Origin: Euwallacea fornicatus
Taxonomy: Eukaryota > Arthropoda > Insecta > Coleoptera > Curculionidae
DNA length: 64,000 nt
Reading direction: 5' to 3'
Assembly (NCBI RefSeq): GCF_040115645.1
Contig: NW_027096112.1
Coordinates: forward strand, 19,542-83,541
This document shows positions 44,201 through 58,875 of the stretch, piece after piece (within the stretch, counting starts at the first letter, position 1; every line of letters begins with the position of its first letter). Made by a program: the position numbers and the translations under genes. The notes beneath the pieces were generated by a model. It did not search any database. It was not told the origin of the DNA and worked only from the letters and a program-made list of their open reading frames with translations.

Positions 44201-47200
44201 AACAAAACTGATTGTAGCGTTGGCGAGATAACGCCAAATCATAAGATTTGGCCAAAATGTGCCGCTTCTATTAGAGCCAAATTGACGATTTGCCGTTTAA
44301 GGCCTTATTATGCTGATTTTGCCAAAAGGAGACGATTTGAACAAAATTGGTTGTAGCGTTGGCGAAATATCGCCAAATTGTACGATTTTGCCAAAAAGTG
44401 CCGCTTCTATTAGAGCCAAATTGACGATTTGCCGTTTAAGACCTTATTATGCTTATTTTGCCAAAAGGAGACGATTTGAACAAAATTGATTGTAGCGTTG
44501 GCGAGATAACGCCAAATCATAAGATTTGGCCAAAAAGTGCCGCTTCTATTAGAGCCAAATTGACGATTTGCCGTTTAAGGCCTTATTATGCTTATTTTGC
44601 CAAAAGGAGACGATTTGAACAAAATTGATTGTAGCGTTGGCGAGATAACGCCAAATTATAAGATTTGGCCAAAAAGTGCCGCTTCTATTAGAGCCAAATT
44701 GACGATTTGCCGTTTAAGGCCTTATTATGCTTATTTTGCCAAAAGGAGACGATTTGAACAAAATTGGTTGTAGCGTTGGCGAAATAACTCCAAATCGTGG
44801 TTTTCGGGCAATTTCCGACGAAACTCGCCGATTTCACGGATTTGACTATTTTTAAGCTCAGTATTGTTAGGAATGACGGAAATAGCACGAAATCGTACGA
44901 TTTACTCGATTTGGTCAAAAAGTGCCGCTTCTATTAGAGCCAAATTGACGATTTGCCGTTTAAGGCCTTATTATGCTTATTTTGCCAAAAGGAGACGATT
45001 TGAACAAAATTGGTTGTAGCGTTGGCGAAATATCGCCAAATTGTACGATTTGTCCAAAAAGTGCCGCTTCTATTAGAGCCAAATTGACGATTTGCCGTTT
45101 AAGGCCTTATTATGCTTATTTTGCCAAAAGGAGACGATTTGAACAAAATTGGTTGTAGCGTTGGCGAAATATCGCCAAATTGTACGATTTGGCCAAAACG
45201 TGCCGCTTCTATTAGAGCCAAATTGACGATTTGCCGTTTAAGGCCTTATTATGCTTATTTTGCCAAAAGGAGACGATTTGAACAAAATTGGTTGTAGCGT
45301 TGGAGAAATAACTCCAAATCGTGGTTTTCGGGCAATTCCCGACGAAACTCGCCGATTTCACGGATTTGACTATTTTTAAGCTCAGTATTGTTAGGAATGA
45401 CGGAAATAGCACGAAATCGAACGATTTACTCGATTTGGTCAAAAAGTGCCGCTTCTATTAGAGCCAAATTGACGATTTGCCGTTTAAGGCCTTATTATGC
45501 TTATTTTGCCAAAAGGAGACGATTTGAACAAAATTGGTTGTAGCGTTGGCGAAATATCGCCAAATTGTACGATTTTGCCAAAAAGTGCCGCTTCTATTAG
45601 AGCCAAATTGACGATTTGCCGTTTAAGGCCTTATTATGCTTATTTTGCCAAAAGGAGAAGATTTGAACAAAATTGATTGTAGCGTTGGCGAGATAACGCC
45701 AAATCGTAAGATTTGGCCAAAAAGTGCCGCTTCTATTAGAGCCAAATTGACAATTTGCCGTTTAAGGCCTTATTATGGTTATTTTGCCAAAAGGAGACGA
45801 TTTGAACAAAATTGATTGTAGCGTTGGCGAGATGACGCCAAATCATAAGATTTGGCCAAAATGTGCCGCTTCTATTAGAGCCAAATTGACGATTTGCCGT
45901 TTAAGGCCTTATTATGCTTATTTTGCCAAAAGGAGACGATTTGAACAAAATTGGTTGTAGCGTTGGCGAAATATCGCCAAATTGTACGATTTTGCCAAAA
46001 AGTGCCGCTTCTATTAGAGCCAAATTGACGATTTGCCGTTTAAGGCCTTATTATGCTTATTTTGCCAAAAGGATAAGATTTGAACAAAATTGATTGTAGC
46101 GTTGGCGAGATAACGCCAAATCGTAAGATTTGGCCAAAAAGTGCCGCTTCTATTAGAGCCAAATTGACGATTTGCCGTTTAAGGCCTTATTATGCTTATT
46201 TTGCCAAAAGGAGACGATTTGAACAAAATTGGTTGTAGCGTTGGCGAGATAACGCCAAATCATAAGACTGGCCAAAAAGTGCCGCTTCTATTAGAGCCAA
46301 ATTGACGATTTGCCGTTTAAGGCCTTATTATGCTTATTTTGCCAAAAGGAGACGATTTGAACAAAATTGGTTGTAGCGTTGGCGAAATATCGCCAAATTG
46401 TACGATTTGGCCAAAAAGTGCCGCTTCTATTAGAGCCAAATTGACCATTTGCCGTTTAAGGCCTTATTATGCTTATTTTGCCAAAAGGAGACGATTTGAA
46501 CAAAATTGGTTGTAGCGTTTGCGAGATATCGCCAAATCATAAGATTTGCCCAAAAAGTGCCGCTTCTATTAGAGCCAAATTGACGATTTGCCGTTTAAGG
46601 CCTTATTATGCTTATTTTGCCAAAAGGAGACGATTTGAACAAAATTGGTTGTAGCGTGTGCGAGATATCGCCAATTTGTACGATTTGGCCAAAAAGTGCC
46701 GCTTCTATTAGAGCCAAATTGACGATTTGCCGTTTAAGGCCTTATTATGCTTATTTTGCCAAAAGGAGACGATTTGAACAAAATTGGTTGTAGCGTTTGC
46801 GAGATATCGCCAAATTGTACGATTTGGCCAAAAAGTGCCGCTTCTATTAGAGCCAAATTGACGAATTGCCGTTTAAGGCCTTATTATGCTTATTTTGCCA
46901 AAAGGAGACGATTTGAACAAAATTGGTTGTAGCGTTGGCGAGATAACGCCAAATCATAAGATTTGGCCAAAAAGTGCCGCTTCTATTAGAGCCAAATTGA
47001 CGATTTGCCGTTTAAGGCCTTATTATGCTTATTTTGCCAAAAGGAGACGATTTGAACAAAATTGGTTGTAGCGTTGGCGAGATAACGCTAAATCATAAGA
47101 CTGGCCAAAAAGTGCCGCTTCTGTTAGAGCCAAATTGACGATTTGCCGTTTAAGGCCTTATTATGCTTATTTTGCCAAAAGGAGACGATTTGAACAAAAT

Positions 47201-47923
47201 TGGTTGTAGCGTTGGCGAAATATCGCCAAATTGTACGATTTGGCCAAAAAGTGCCGCTTCTATTAGAGCCAAATTGACCATTTGCCGTTTAAGGCCTTAT
47301 TATGCTTATTTTGCCAAAAGGAGACGATTTGAACAAAATTGGTTGTAGCGTTTGCGAGATATCGCCAAATCATAAGATTTGCCCAAAAAGTGCCGCTTCT
47401 ATTAGAGCCAAATTGACGATTTGCCGTTTAAGGCCTTATTATGCTTATTTTGCCAAAAGGAGACGATTTGAACAAAATTGGTTGTAGCGTGTGCGAGATA
47501 TCGCCAATTTGTACGATTTGGCCAAAAAGTGCCGCTTCTATTAGAGCCAAATTGACGATTTGCCGTTTAAGGCCTTATTATGCTTATTTTGCCAAAAGGA
47601 GACGATTTGAACAAAATTGGTTGTAGCGTTGGCGAAATAACTCCAAATCGTGGTTTTCGGGCAATTTCCGACGAAACTCGCCGATTTCACGGATTTGACT
47701 ATTTTTAAGCTCAGTATTGTTAGGAATGACGGAAATAGCACGAAATCGTACGATTTACTCGATTTGGTCAAAAAGTGCCGCTTCTATTAGAGCCAAATTG
47801 ACGATTTGCCGTTTAAGGCCTTATTATGCTTATTTTGCCAAAAGGAGACGATTTGAACAAAATTGGTTGTAGCGTTGGCGAAATATCGCCAAATTGTACG
47901 ATTTGGCCAAAAAGTGCCGCTTC
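41270..47923. repeat. Higher-order block pair, offset 3933 bp
   Basis: 41270-43990 recurs at 45203-47923. A private mark, CTTCTGTTAGAG at 43190 and 47123, is seen in both and nowhere else I noticed. The offset equals 26 x 139 + 3 x 107 - 2. This 2.7-kb pair is among the longest and most alike in the window, implying a recent event. Confidence 0.87.
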
Positions 47924-48481
47924 TATTAGAGCCAAATTGACGATTTGCCGTTTAGGGCCTTATTATGCTTATTTTGCCAAAAGGAGACGATTTGAACAAA
48001 ATTGGTTGTAGCGTTGGCGAAATATCGCCAAATTGTAAGATTTGGCCAAAAAGTGCCGCTTCTATTAGAGCCAAATTGACGATTTGCCGTTTAAGGCCTT
48101 ATTATGCTTATTTTGCCAAAAGGAGACGATTTGAACAAAATTGGTTGTAGCGTTGGCGAAATATCGCCAAATTGTACGATTTTGCCAAAAAGTGCCGCTT
48201 CTATTAGAGCCAAATTGACGATTTGCCGTTTAAGGCCTTATTATGCTTATTTTGCCAAAAGGAGACGATTTGAACAAAATTGGTTGTAGCGTTGGCGAAA
48301 TATCGCCAAATTGTACGATTTGGCCAAAAAGTGCCGCTTCTATTAGAGCCAAATTGACGATTTGCCGTTTAAGGCCTTATTATGCTTATTTTGCCAAAAG
48401 GAGACGATTTGAACAAAATTGATTGTAGCGTTGGCGAGATAACGCCAAATCATAAGATTTGGCCAAAAAGTGCCGCTTCTA

Positions 48482-51400
48482 TTAGAGCCAAATTGACGAT
48501 TTGCCGTTTAAGGCCTTATTATGCTTATTTTGCCAAAAGGAGACGATTTGAACAAAATTGATTGTAGCGTTGGCGAGATAACGCCAAATCATAAGATTTG
48601 GCCAAAAAGTGCCGCTTCTATTAGAGCCAAATTGACGATTTGCCGTTTAAGGCCTTATTATGCTTATTTTGCCAAAAGGAGACGATTTGAACAAAATTGA
48701 TTGTAACGTTGGCGAGATAACGCCAAATCATAAGATTTGGCCAAAAAGTGCCGCTTCTATTAGAGCCAAATTGACGATTTGCCGTATAAGGCCTTATTAT
48801 GCTTATTTTGCCAAAAGGAGACGATTTGAACAAAATTGGTTGTAGCGTTGGCGAAATATCGCCAAATTGTACGATTTGGCCAAAAAGTGCCGCTTCTATT
48901 AGAGCCAAATTGACGATTTGCCGTTTAAGGCCTTATTATGCTTATTTTGCCAAAAGGAGACGATTTGAACAAAATTGGTTGTAGCGTTGGCGAAATATCG
49001 CCAAATTGTACGATTTGGCCAAAAAGTGCCGCTTCTATTAGAGCCAAATTGACGATTTGCCGTTTAAGGCCTTATTATGCTTATTTTGCCAAAAGGAGAC
49101 GATTTGAACAAAATTGATTGTAGCGTTGGCGAGATAACGCCAAATCGTGGTTTTCGGGCAATTTCCGACGAAACTCGCCGATTTCACGGATTTGACTATT
49201 TTTAAGCTCAGTATTGTTAGGAATGACGGAAATAGCACGAAATCGTACGATTTACTCGATTTGGTCAAAAAGTGCCGCTTCTATTAGAGCCAAATTGACG
49301 ATTTGCCGTTTAAGGCCTTATTATGCTTATTTTGCCAAAAGGAGACGATTTGAACAAAATTGGTTGTAGCGTTGGCGAAATATCGCCAAATTGTACGATT
49401 TGGCCAAAAAGTGCCGCTTCTATTAGAGCCAAATTGACGATTTGCCGTTTAAGGCCTTATTATGCTTATTTTGCCAAAAGGAGACGATTTGAACAAAATT
49501 GATTGTAGCGTTGGCGAGATAACGCCAAATCATAAGATTTGGCCAAAAAGTGCCGCTTCTATTAGAGCCAAATTGACGATTTGCCGTTTAAGGCCTTATT
49601 ATGCTTATTTTGCCAAAAGGAGACGATTTGAACAAAATTGATTGTAGCGTTGGCGAGATAACGCCAAATCATAAGATTTGGCCAAAAAGTGCCGCTTGTA
49701 TTAGAGCCAAATTGACGATTTGCCGTTTAAGGCCTTATTATGCTTATTTTGCCAAAAGGAGACGATTTGAACAAAATTGGTTGTAGCGTTGGCGAAATAA
49801 CTCCAAATCGTGGTTTTCGGGCAATTTCCGACGAAACTCGCCGATTTCACGGATTTGACTATTTTTAAGCTCAGTATTGTTAGGAATGACGGAAATAGCA
49901 CGAAATCGTACGATTTACTCGATTTGGTCAAAAAGTGCCGCTTCTATTAGAGCCAAATTGACGATTTGCCGTTTAAGGCCTTATTATGCTTATTTTGCCA
50001 AAAGGAGACGATTTGAACAAAATTGGTTGTAGCGTTGGCGAAATATCGCCAAATTGTACGATTTGGCCAAAAAGTGCCGCTTCTATTAGAGCCAAATTGA
50101 CGATTTGCCGTTTAAGGCCTTATTATGCTTATTTTGCCAAAAGGAGACGATTTGAAAAAAATTGATTGTAGCGTTGGCGAAATATCGCCAAATTGTACGA
50201 TTTGGCCAAAAAGTGCCGCTTCTATTAGAGCCAAATTGACGATTTGCCGTTTAAGGCCTTATTATGCTTATTTTGCCAAAAGGAGACGATTTGAACAAAA
50301 GTGGTTGTAGCGTTGGCGAAATATCGCCAAATTATAAGATTTGGCCAAAAAGTGCCGCTTCTATTAGAGCCAAATTGACGATTTGCCGTTTAAGGCCTTA
50401 TTATGCTTATTTTGCCAAAAGGAGACGATTTGAACAAAATTGGTTGTAGCGTTGGCGAAATATCGCCAAATTGTACGATTTGGCCAAAAAGTGCCGCTTC
50501 TATTAGAGCCAAATTGACGATTTGCCGTTTAAGGCCTTATTATGCTTATTTTGCCAAAAGGAGACGATTTGAACAAAATTGGTTGTAGCGTTGGCGAAAT
50601 ATCGCCAAATTGTACGATTTGGCCAAAAAGTGCCGCTTCTATTAGAGCCAAATTGACGATTTGCCGTTTAGGGCCTTATTATGATTATTTTGCCAAAAGG
50701 AGACGATTTGAACAAAAGTGGTTGTAGCGTTGGCGAAATATCGCCAAATTATAAGATTTGGCCAAAAAGTGCCGCTTCTATTAGAGCCAAATTGACGATT
50801 TGCCGTTTAAGGCCTTATTATGCTTATTTTGCCAAAAGGAGACGATTTGAACAAAATTGATTGTAGCGTTGGCGAGATAACGCCAAATCATAAGATTTGG
50901 CCAAAAAGTGCCGCTTCTATTAGAGCCAAATTGACGATTTGCCGTTTAAGGCCTTATTATGCTTATTTTGCCAAAAGGAGACGATTTGAACAAAATTGGT
51001 TGTAGCGTTGGCGAAATATCGCCAAATTGTACGATTTGGCCAAAAAGTGCCGCTTCTATTAGAGCCAAATTGACGATTTGCCGTTTAAGGCCTTATTATG
51101 CTTATTTTGCCAAAAGGAGACGATTTGAACAAAATTGATTGTAGCGTTGGCGAGATAACGCCAAATCATAAGATTTGGCCAAAAAGTGCCGCTTGTATTA
51201 GAGCCAAATTGACGATTTGCCGTTTAAGGCCTTATTATGCTTATTTTGCCAAAAGGAGACGATTTGAACAAAATTGGTTGTAGCGTTGGCGAAATAACTC
51301 CAAATCGTGGTTTTCGGGCAATTTCCGACGAAACTCGCCGATTTCACGGATTTGACTATTTTTAAGCTCAGTATTGTTAGGAATGACGGAAATAGCACGA

Positions 51401-54400
51401 AATCGTACGATTTACTCGATTTGGTCAAAAAGTGCCGCTTCTATTAGAGCCAAATTGACGATTTGCCGTTTAAGGCCTTATTATGCTTATTTTGCCAAAA
51501 GGAGACGATTTGAACAAAATTGGTTGTAGCGTTGGCGAAATATCGCCAAATTGTACGATTTGGCCAAAAAGTGCCGCTTCTATTAGAGCCAAATTGACGA
51601 TTTGCCGTTTAAGGCCTTATTATGCTTATTTTGCCAAAAGGAGACGATTTGAAAAAAATTGATTGTAGCGTTGGCGAAATATCGCCAAATTGTACGATTT
51701 GGCCAAAAAGTGCCGCTTCTATTAGAGCCAAATTGACGATTTGCCGTTTAAGGCCTTATTATGCTTATTTTGCCAAAAGGAGACGATTTGAACAAAAGTG
51801 GTTGTAGCGTTGGCGAAATATCGCCAAATTATAAGATTTGGCCAAAAAGTGCCGCTTCTATTAGAGCCAAATTGACGATTTGCCGTTTAAGGCCTTATTA
51901 TGCTTATTTTGCCAAAAGGAGACGATTTGAACAAAATTGATTGTAGCGTTGGCGAGATAACGCCAAATCATAAGATTTGGCCAAAAAGTGCCGCTTCTAT
52001 TAGAGCCAAATTGACGATTTGCCGTTTAAGGCCTTATTATGCTTATTTTGCCAAAAGGAGACGATTTGAACAAAATTGGTTGTAGCGTTGGCGAAATATC
52101 GCCAAATTGTACGATTTGGCCAAAAAGTGCCGCTTCTATTAGAGCCAAATTGACGATTTGCCGTTTAGGGCCTTATTATGATTATTTTGCCAAAAGGAGA
52201 CGATTTGAACAAAAGTGGTTGTAGCGTTGGCGAAATATCGCCAAATTATAAGATTTGGCCAAAAAGTGCCGCTTCTATTAGAGCCAAATTGACGATTTGC
52301 CGTTTAAGGCCTTATTATGCTTATTTTGCCAAAAGGAGACGATTTGAACAAAATTGATTGTAGCGTTGGCGAGATAACGCCAAATCATAAGATTTGGCCA
52401 AAAAGTGCCGCTTCTATTAGAGCCAAATTGACGATTTGCCGTTTAAGGCCTTATTATGCTTATTTTGCCAAAAGGAGACGATTTGAACAAAATTGGTTGT
52501 AGCGTTGGCGAAATATCGCCAAATTGTACGATTTGGCCAAAAAGTGCCGCTTCTATTAGAGCCAAATTGACGATTTGCCGTTTAGGGCCTTATTATGATT
52601 ATTTTGCCAAAAGGAGACGATTTGAACAAAAGTGGTTGTAGCGTTGGCGAAATATCGCCAAATTGTACGATTTGGCCAAAAAGTGCCGCTTCTATTAGAG
52701 CCAAATTGACGATTTGCCGTTTAGGGCCTTATTATGATTATTTTGCCAAAAGGAGACGATTTGAACAAAATTGGTTGTAGCGTTGGCGAGATAACGCCAA
52801 ATCATAAGATTTGGCCAAAAAGTGCCGCTTCTATTAGAGCCAAATTGACGATTTGCCGTTTAAGGCCTTATTATGCTTATTTTGCCAAAAGGAGACGATT
52901 TGAACAAAATTGATTGTAGCGTTGGCGAGATAACGCCAAATCATAAGATTTGGCCAAAAAGTGCCGCTTCTATTAGAGCCAAATTGACGATTTGCCGTTT
53001 AAGGCCTTATTATGCTTATTTTGCCAAAAGGAGACGATTTGAACAAAATTGATTGTAACGTTGGCGAGATAACGCCAAATCATAAGATTTGGCCAAAAAG
53101 TGCCGCTTCTATTAGAGCCAAATTGACGATTTGCCGTATAAGGCCTTATTATGCTTATTTTGCCAAAAGGAGACGATTTGAACAAAATTGGTTGTAGCGT
53201 TGGCGAAATATCGCCAAATTGTACGATTTGGCCAAAAAGTGCCGCTTCTATTAGAGCCAAATTGACGATTTGCCGTTTAAGGCCTTATTATGCTTATTTT
53301 GCCAAAAGGAGACGATTTGAACAAAATTGGTTGTAGCGTTGGCGAAATATCGCCAAATTGTACGATTTGGCCAAAAAGTGCCGCTTCTATTAGAGCCAAA
53401 TTGACGATTTGCCGTTTAAGGCCTTATTATGCTTATTTTGCCAAAAGGAGACGATTTGAACAAAATTGATTGTAGCGTTGGCGAGATAACGCCAAATCGT
53501 GGTTTTCGGGCAATTTCCGACGAAACTCGCCGATTTCACGGATTTGACTATTTTTAAGCTCAGTATTGTTAGGAATGACGGAAATAGCACGAAATCGTAC
53601 GATTTACTCGATTTGGTCAAAAAGTGCCGCTTCTATTAGAGCCAAATTGACGATTTGCCGTTTAAGGCCTTATTATGCTTATTTTGCCAAAAGGAGACGA
53701 TTTGAACAAAATTGGTTGTAGCGTTGGCGAAATATCGCCAAATTGTACGATTTGGCCAAAAAGTGCCGCTTCTATTAGAGCCAAATTGACGATTTGCCGT
53801 TTAAGGCCTTATTATGCTTATTTTGCCAAAAGGAGACGATTTGAACAAAATTGATTGTAGCGTTGGCGAGATAACGCCAAATCATAAGATTTGGCCAAAA
53901 AGTGCCGCTTCTATTAGAGCCAAATTGACGATTTGCCGTTTAAGGCCTTATTATGCTTATTTTGCCAAAAGGAGACGATTTGAACAAAATTGATTGTAGC
54001 GTTGGCGAGATAACGCCAAATCATAAGATTTGGCCAAAAAGTGCCGCTTGTATTAGAGCCAAATTGACGATTTGCCGTTTAAGGCCTTATTATGCTTATT
54101 TTGCCAAAAGGAGACGATTTGAACAAAATTGGTTGTAGCGTTGGCGAAATAACTCCAAATCGTGGTTTTCGGGCAATTTCCGACGAAACTCGCCGATTTC
54201 ACGGATTTGACTATTTTTAAGCTCAGTATTGTTAGGAATGACGGAAATAGCACGAAATCGTACGATTTACTCGATTTGGTCAAAAAGTGCCGCTTCTATT
54301 AGAGCCAAATTGACGATTTGCCGTTTAAGGCCTTATTATGCTTATTTTGCCAAAAGGAGACGATTTGAACAAAATTGGTTGTAGCGTTGGCGAAATATCG

Positions 54401-57400
54401 CCAAATTGTACGATTTGGCCAAAAAGTGCCGCTTCTATTAGAGCCAAATTGACGATTTGCCGTTTAGGGCCTTATTATGCTTATTTTGCCAAAAGGAGAC
54501 GATTTGAACAAAATTGGTTGTAGCGTTGGCGAAATATCGCCAAATTGTAAGATTTGGCCAAAAAGTGCCGCTTCTATTAGAGCCAAATTGACGATTTGCC
54601 GTTTAAGGCCTTATTATTCTTATTTTGCCAAAAGGAGACGATTTGAACAAAATTGATTGTAGCGTTGGCGAAATATCGCCAAATTGTACGATTTTGCCAT
54701 AAAGTGCCGCTTCTATTAGAGCCAAATTGACGATTTGCCGTTTAAGGCCTTATTATGCTTATTTTGCCAAAAGGAGACGATTTGAACAAAATTGATTGTA
54801 GCGTTGGCGAGATAACGCCAAATCATAAGATTTGGCCAAAAAGTGCCGCTTCTATTAGAGCCAAATTGACGATTTGCCGTTTAAGGCCTTATTATGCTTA
54901 TTTTGCCAAAAGGAGACGATTTGAACAAAATTGATTGTAGCGTTGGCGAGATAACGCCAAATCATAAGATTTGGCCAAAAAGTGCCGCTTCTATTAGAGC
55001 CAAATTGACGATTTGCCGTTTAAGGCCTTATTATGCTTATTTTGCCAAAAGGAGACGATTTGAACAAAATTGATTGTAACGTTGGCGAGATAACGCCAAA
55101 TCATAAGATTTGGCCAAAAAGTGCCGCTTCTATTAGAGCCAAATTGACGATTTGCCGTTTAAGGCCTTATTATGCTTATTTTGCCAAAAGGAGACGATTT
55201 GAACAAAATTGGTTGTAGCGTTGGCGAAATATCGTCAAATTGTACGATTTGGCCAAAAAGTGCCGCTTCTATTAGAGCCAAATTGACGATTTGCCATTTA
55301 GGGCCTTATTATGCTTATTTTGCCAAAAGGAGACGATTTGAACAAAATTGGTTGTAGCGTTGGCGAAATAACTCCAAATCGTGGTTTTCGGGCAATTTCC
55401 GACGAAACTCGCCGATTTCACGGATTTGACTATTTTTAAGCTCAGTATTGTTAGGAATGACGGAAATAGCACGAAATCGTACGATTTACTCGATTTGGTC
55501 AAAAAGTGCCGCTTCTATTAGAGCCAAATTGACGATTTGCCGTTTAAGGCCTTATTATGCTTATTTTGCCAAAAGGAGACGATTTGAACAAAATTGGTTG
55601 TAGCGTTGGCGAAATATCGCCAAATTGTACGATTTGGCCAAAAAGTGCCGCTTCTATTAGAGCCAAATTGACGATTTGCCGTTTAAGGCCTTATTATGCT
55701 TATTTTGCCAAAAGGAGACGATTTGAAAAAAATTGATTGTAGCGTTGGCGAAATATCGCCAAATTGTACGATTTGGCCAAAAAGTGCCGCTTCTATTAGA
55801 GCCAAATTGACGATTTGCCGTTTAAGGCCTTATTATGCTTATTTTGCCAAAAGGAGACGATTTGAACAAAATTGGTTGTAGCGTTGGCGAAATATCGCCA
55901 AATTGTACGATTTGGCCAAAAAGTGCCGCTTCTATTAGAGCCAAATTGACGATTTGCCGTTTAGGGCCTTATTATGCTTATTTTGCCAAAAGGAGACGAT
56001 TTGAACAAAATTGGTTGTAGCGTTGGCGAAATATCGCCAAATTGTAAGATTTGGCCAAAAAGTGCCGCTTCTATTAGAGCCAAATTGACGATTTGCCGTT
56101 TAAGGCCTTATTATGCTTATTTTGCCAAAAGGAGACGATTTGAACAAAATTGATTGTAGCGTTGGCGAAATATCGCCAAATTGTACGATTTTGCCATAAA
56201 GTGCCGCTTCTATTAGAGCCAAATTGACGATTTGCCGTTTAAGGCCTTATTATGCTTATTTTGCCAAAAGGAGACGATTTGAACAAAATTGATTGTAGCG
56301 TTGGCGAGATAACGCCAAATCATAAGATTTGGCCAAAAAGTGCCGCTTCTATTAGAGCCAAATTGACGATTTGCCGTTTAAGGCCTTATTATGCTTATTT
56401 TGCCAAAAGGAGACGATTTGAACAAAATTGATTGTAGCGTTGGCGAGATAACGCCAAATCATAAGATTTGGCCAAAAAGTGCCGCTTCTATTAGAGCCAA
56501 ATTGACGATTTGCCGTTTAAGGCCTTATTATGCTTATTTTGCCAAAAGGAGACGATTTGAACAAAATTGGTTGTAGCGTTGGCGAAATATCGCCAAATTG
56601 TACGATTTGGCCAAAAAGTGCCGCTTCTATTAGAGCCAAATTGACGATTTGCCGTTTAGGGCCTTATTATGATTATTTTGCCAAAAGGAGACGATTTGAA
56701 CAAAATTGGTTGTAGCGTTGGCGAAATATCGCCAAATTGTACGATTTGGCCAAAAAGTGCCGCTTCTATTAGAGCCAAATTGACGATTTGCCGTTTAAGG
56801 CCTTATTATGCTTATTTTGCCAAAACGAGACGATTTGAACAAAATTGGTTGTAGCGTTGGCGAAATATCGCCAAATTGTACGATTTGGCCAAAAAGTGCC
56901 GCTTCTATTAGAGCCAAATTGACGATTTGCCGTTTAGGGCCTTATTATGCTTATTTTGCCATAAGGAGACGATTTGAACAAAATTGGTTGTAGCGTTGGC
57001 GAAATATCGCCAAATTGTAAGATTTGGCCAAAAAGTGCCGCTTCTATTAGAGCCAAATTGACGATTTACCGTTTAAGGCCTTATTATGCTTATTTTGGCA
57101 AAAGGAGACGATTTGAACAAAATTGGTTGTAGCGTTGGCGAAATATCGCCAAATTGTACGATTTTGTCAAAAAGTGCCGCTTCTATTAGAGCCAAATTGA
57201 CGATTTGCCGTTTAGGGCCTTATTATGCTTATTTTGCCAAAAGGAGACGATTTGAACAAAATTGGTTGTAGCGTTGGCGAGATAACGCCAAATCATAAGA
57301 TTTGGCCAAAAAGTGCCGCTTCTATTAGAGCCAAATTGACGATTTGCCGTTTAAGGCCTTATTATGCTTATTTTGCCAAAAGGAGACGATTTGAACAAAA

Positions 57401-58875
57401 TTGATTGTAACGTTGGCGAGATAACGCCAAATCATAAGATTTGGCCAAAAAGTGCCGCTTCTATTAGAGCCAAATTGACGATTTGCCGTTTAAGGCCTTA
57501 TTATGCTTATTTTGCCAAAAGGAGACGATTTGAACAAAATTGATTGTAACGTTGGCGAGATAACGCCAAATCATAAGATTTGGCCAAAAAGTGCCGCTTC
57601 TATTAGAGCCAAATTGACGATTTGCCGTATAAGGCCTTATTATGCTTATTTTGCCAAAAGGAGACGATTTGAACAAAATTGGTTGTAGCGTTGGCGAAAT
57701 ATCGCCAAATTGTACGATTTGGCCAAAAAGTGCCGCTTCTATTAGAGCCAAATTGACGATTTGCCGTTTAAGGCCTTATTATGCTTATTTTGCCAAAAGG
57801 AGACGATTTGAACAAAATTGGTTGTAGCGTTGGCGAAATATCGCCAAATTGTACGATTTGGCCAAAAAGTGCCGCTTCTATTAGAGCCAAATTGACGATT
57901 TGCCGTTTAAGGCCTTATTATGCTTATTTTGCCAAAAGGAGACGATTTGAACAAAATTGATTGTAGCGTTGGCGAGATAACGCCAAATCGTGGTTTTCGG
58001 GCAATTTCCGACGAAACTCGCCGATTTCACGGATTTGACTATTTTTAAGCTCAGTATTGTTAGGAATGACGGAAATAGCACGAAATCGTACGATTTACTC
58101 GATTTGGTCAAAAAGTGCCGCTTCTATTAGAGCCAAATTGACGATTTGCCGTTTAAGGCCTTATTATGCTTATTTTGCCAAAAGGAGACGATTTGAACAA
58201 AATTGGTTGTAGCGTTGGCGAAATATCGCCAAATTGTACGATTTGGCCAAAAAGTGCCGCTTCTATTAGAGCCAAATTGACGATTTGCCGTTTAAGGCCT
58301 TATTATGCTTATTTTGCCAAAAGGAGACGATTTGAACAAAATTGATTGTAGCGTTGGCGAGATAACGCCAAATCATAAGATTTGGCCAAAAAGTGCCGCT
58401 TGTATTAGAGCCAAATTGACGATTTGCCGTTTAAGGCCTTATTATGCTTATTTTGCCAAAAGGAGACGATTTGAACAAAATTGGTTGTAGCGTTGGCGAA
58501 ATAACTCCAAATCGTGGTTTTCGGGCAATTTCCGACGAAACTCGCCGATTTCACGGATTTGACTATTTTTAAGCTCAGTATTGTTAGGAATGACGGAAAT
58601 AGCACGAAATCGTACGATTTACTCGATTTGGTCAAAAAGTGCCGCTTCTATTAGAGCCAAATTGACGATTTGCCGTTTAAGGCCTTATTATGCTTATTTT
58701 GCCAAAAGGAGACGATTTGAACAAAATTGGTTGTAGCGTTGGCGAAATATCGCCAAATTGTACGATTTGGCCAAAAAGTGCCGCTTCTATTAGAGCCAAA
58801 TTGACGATTTGCCGTTTAGGGCCTTATTATGCTTATTTTGCCAAAAGGAGACGATTTGAACAAAATTGGTTGTAG
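48482..58875. repeat. Three copies of a higher-order block, spacing 4352 and 4491 bp
   Basis: A block marked by GATTGTAACGTTGG followed by GCCGTATAAGGCC (48792, 53144, 57635 approx.) and two long units occurs three times, starting near 48482, 52834 and 57325. The spacings 4352 and 4491 differ by exactly one 139-bp monomer; 4352 is 29 x 139 + 3 x 107. The third copy also lacks one monomer between its two long units. Confidence 0.85.
49601..52790. repeat. Local duplications of 1497 and 417 bp
   Basis: 49601-50400 recurs at 51098-51897 (10 x 139 + 107 = 1497), sharing CGCTTGTATTAG, TTTGAAAAAAATTG and AACAAAAGTGG. A three-monomer set near 51900 repeats at 52317 (417 = 3 x 139) with TTTAGGGCC and TTATGATTATT. 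This is the densest patch of AACAAAAGTGG units. Confidence 0.75.
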
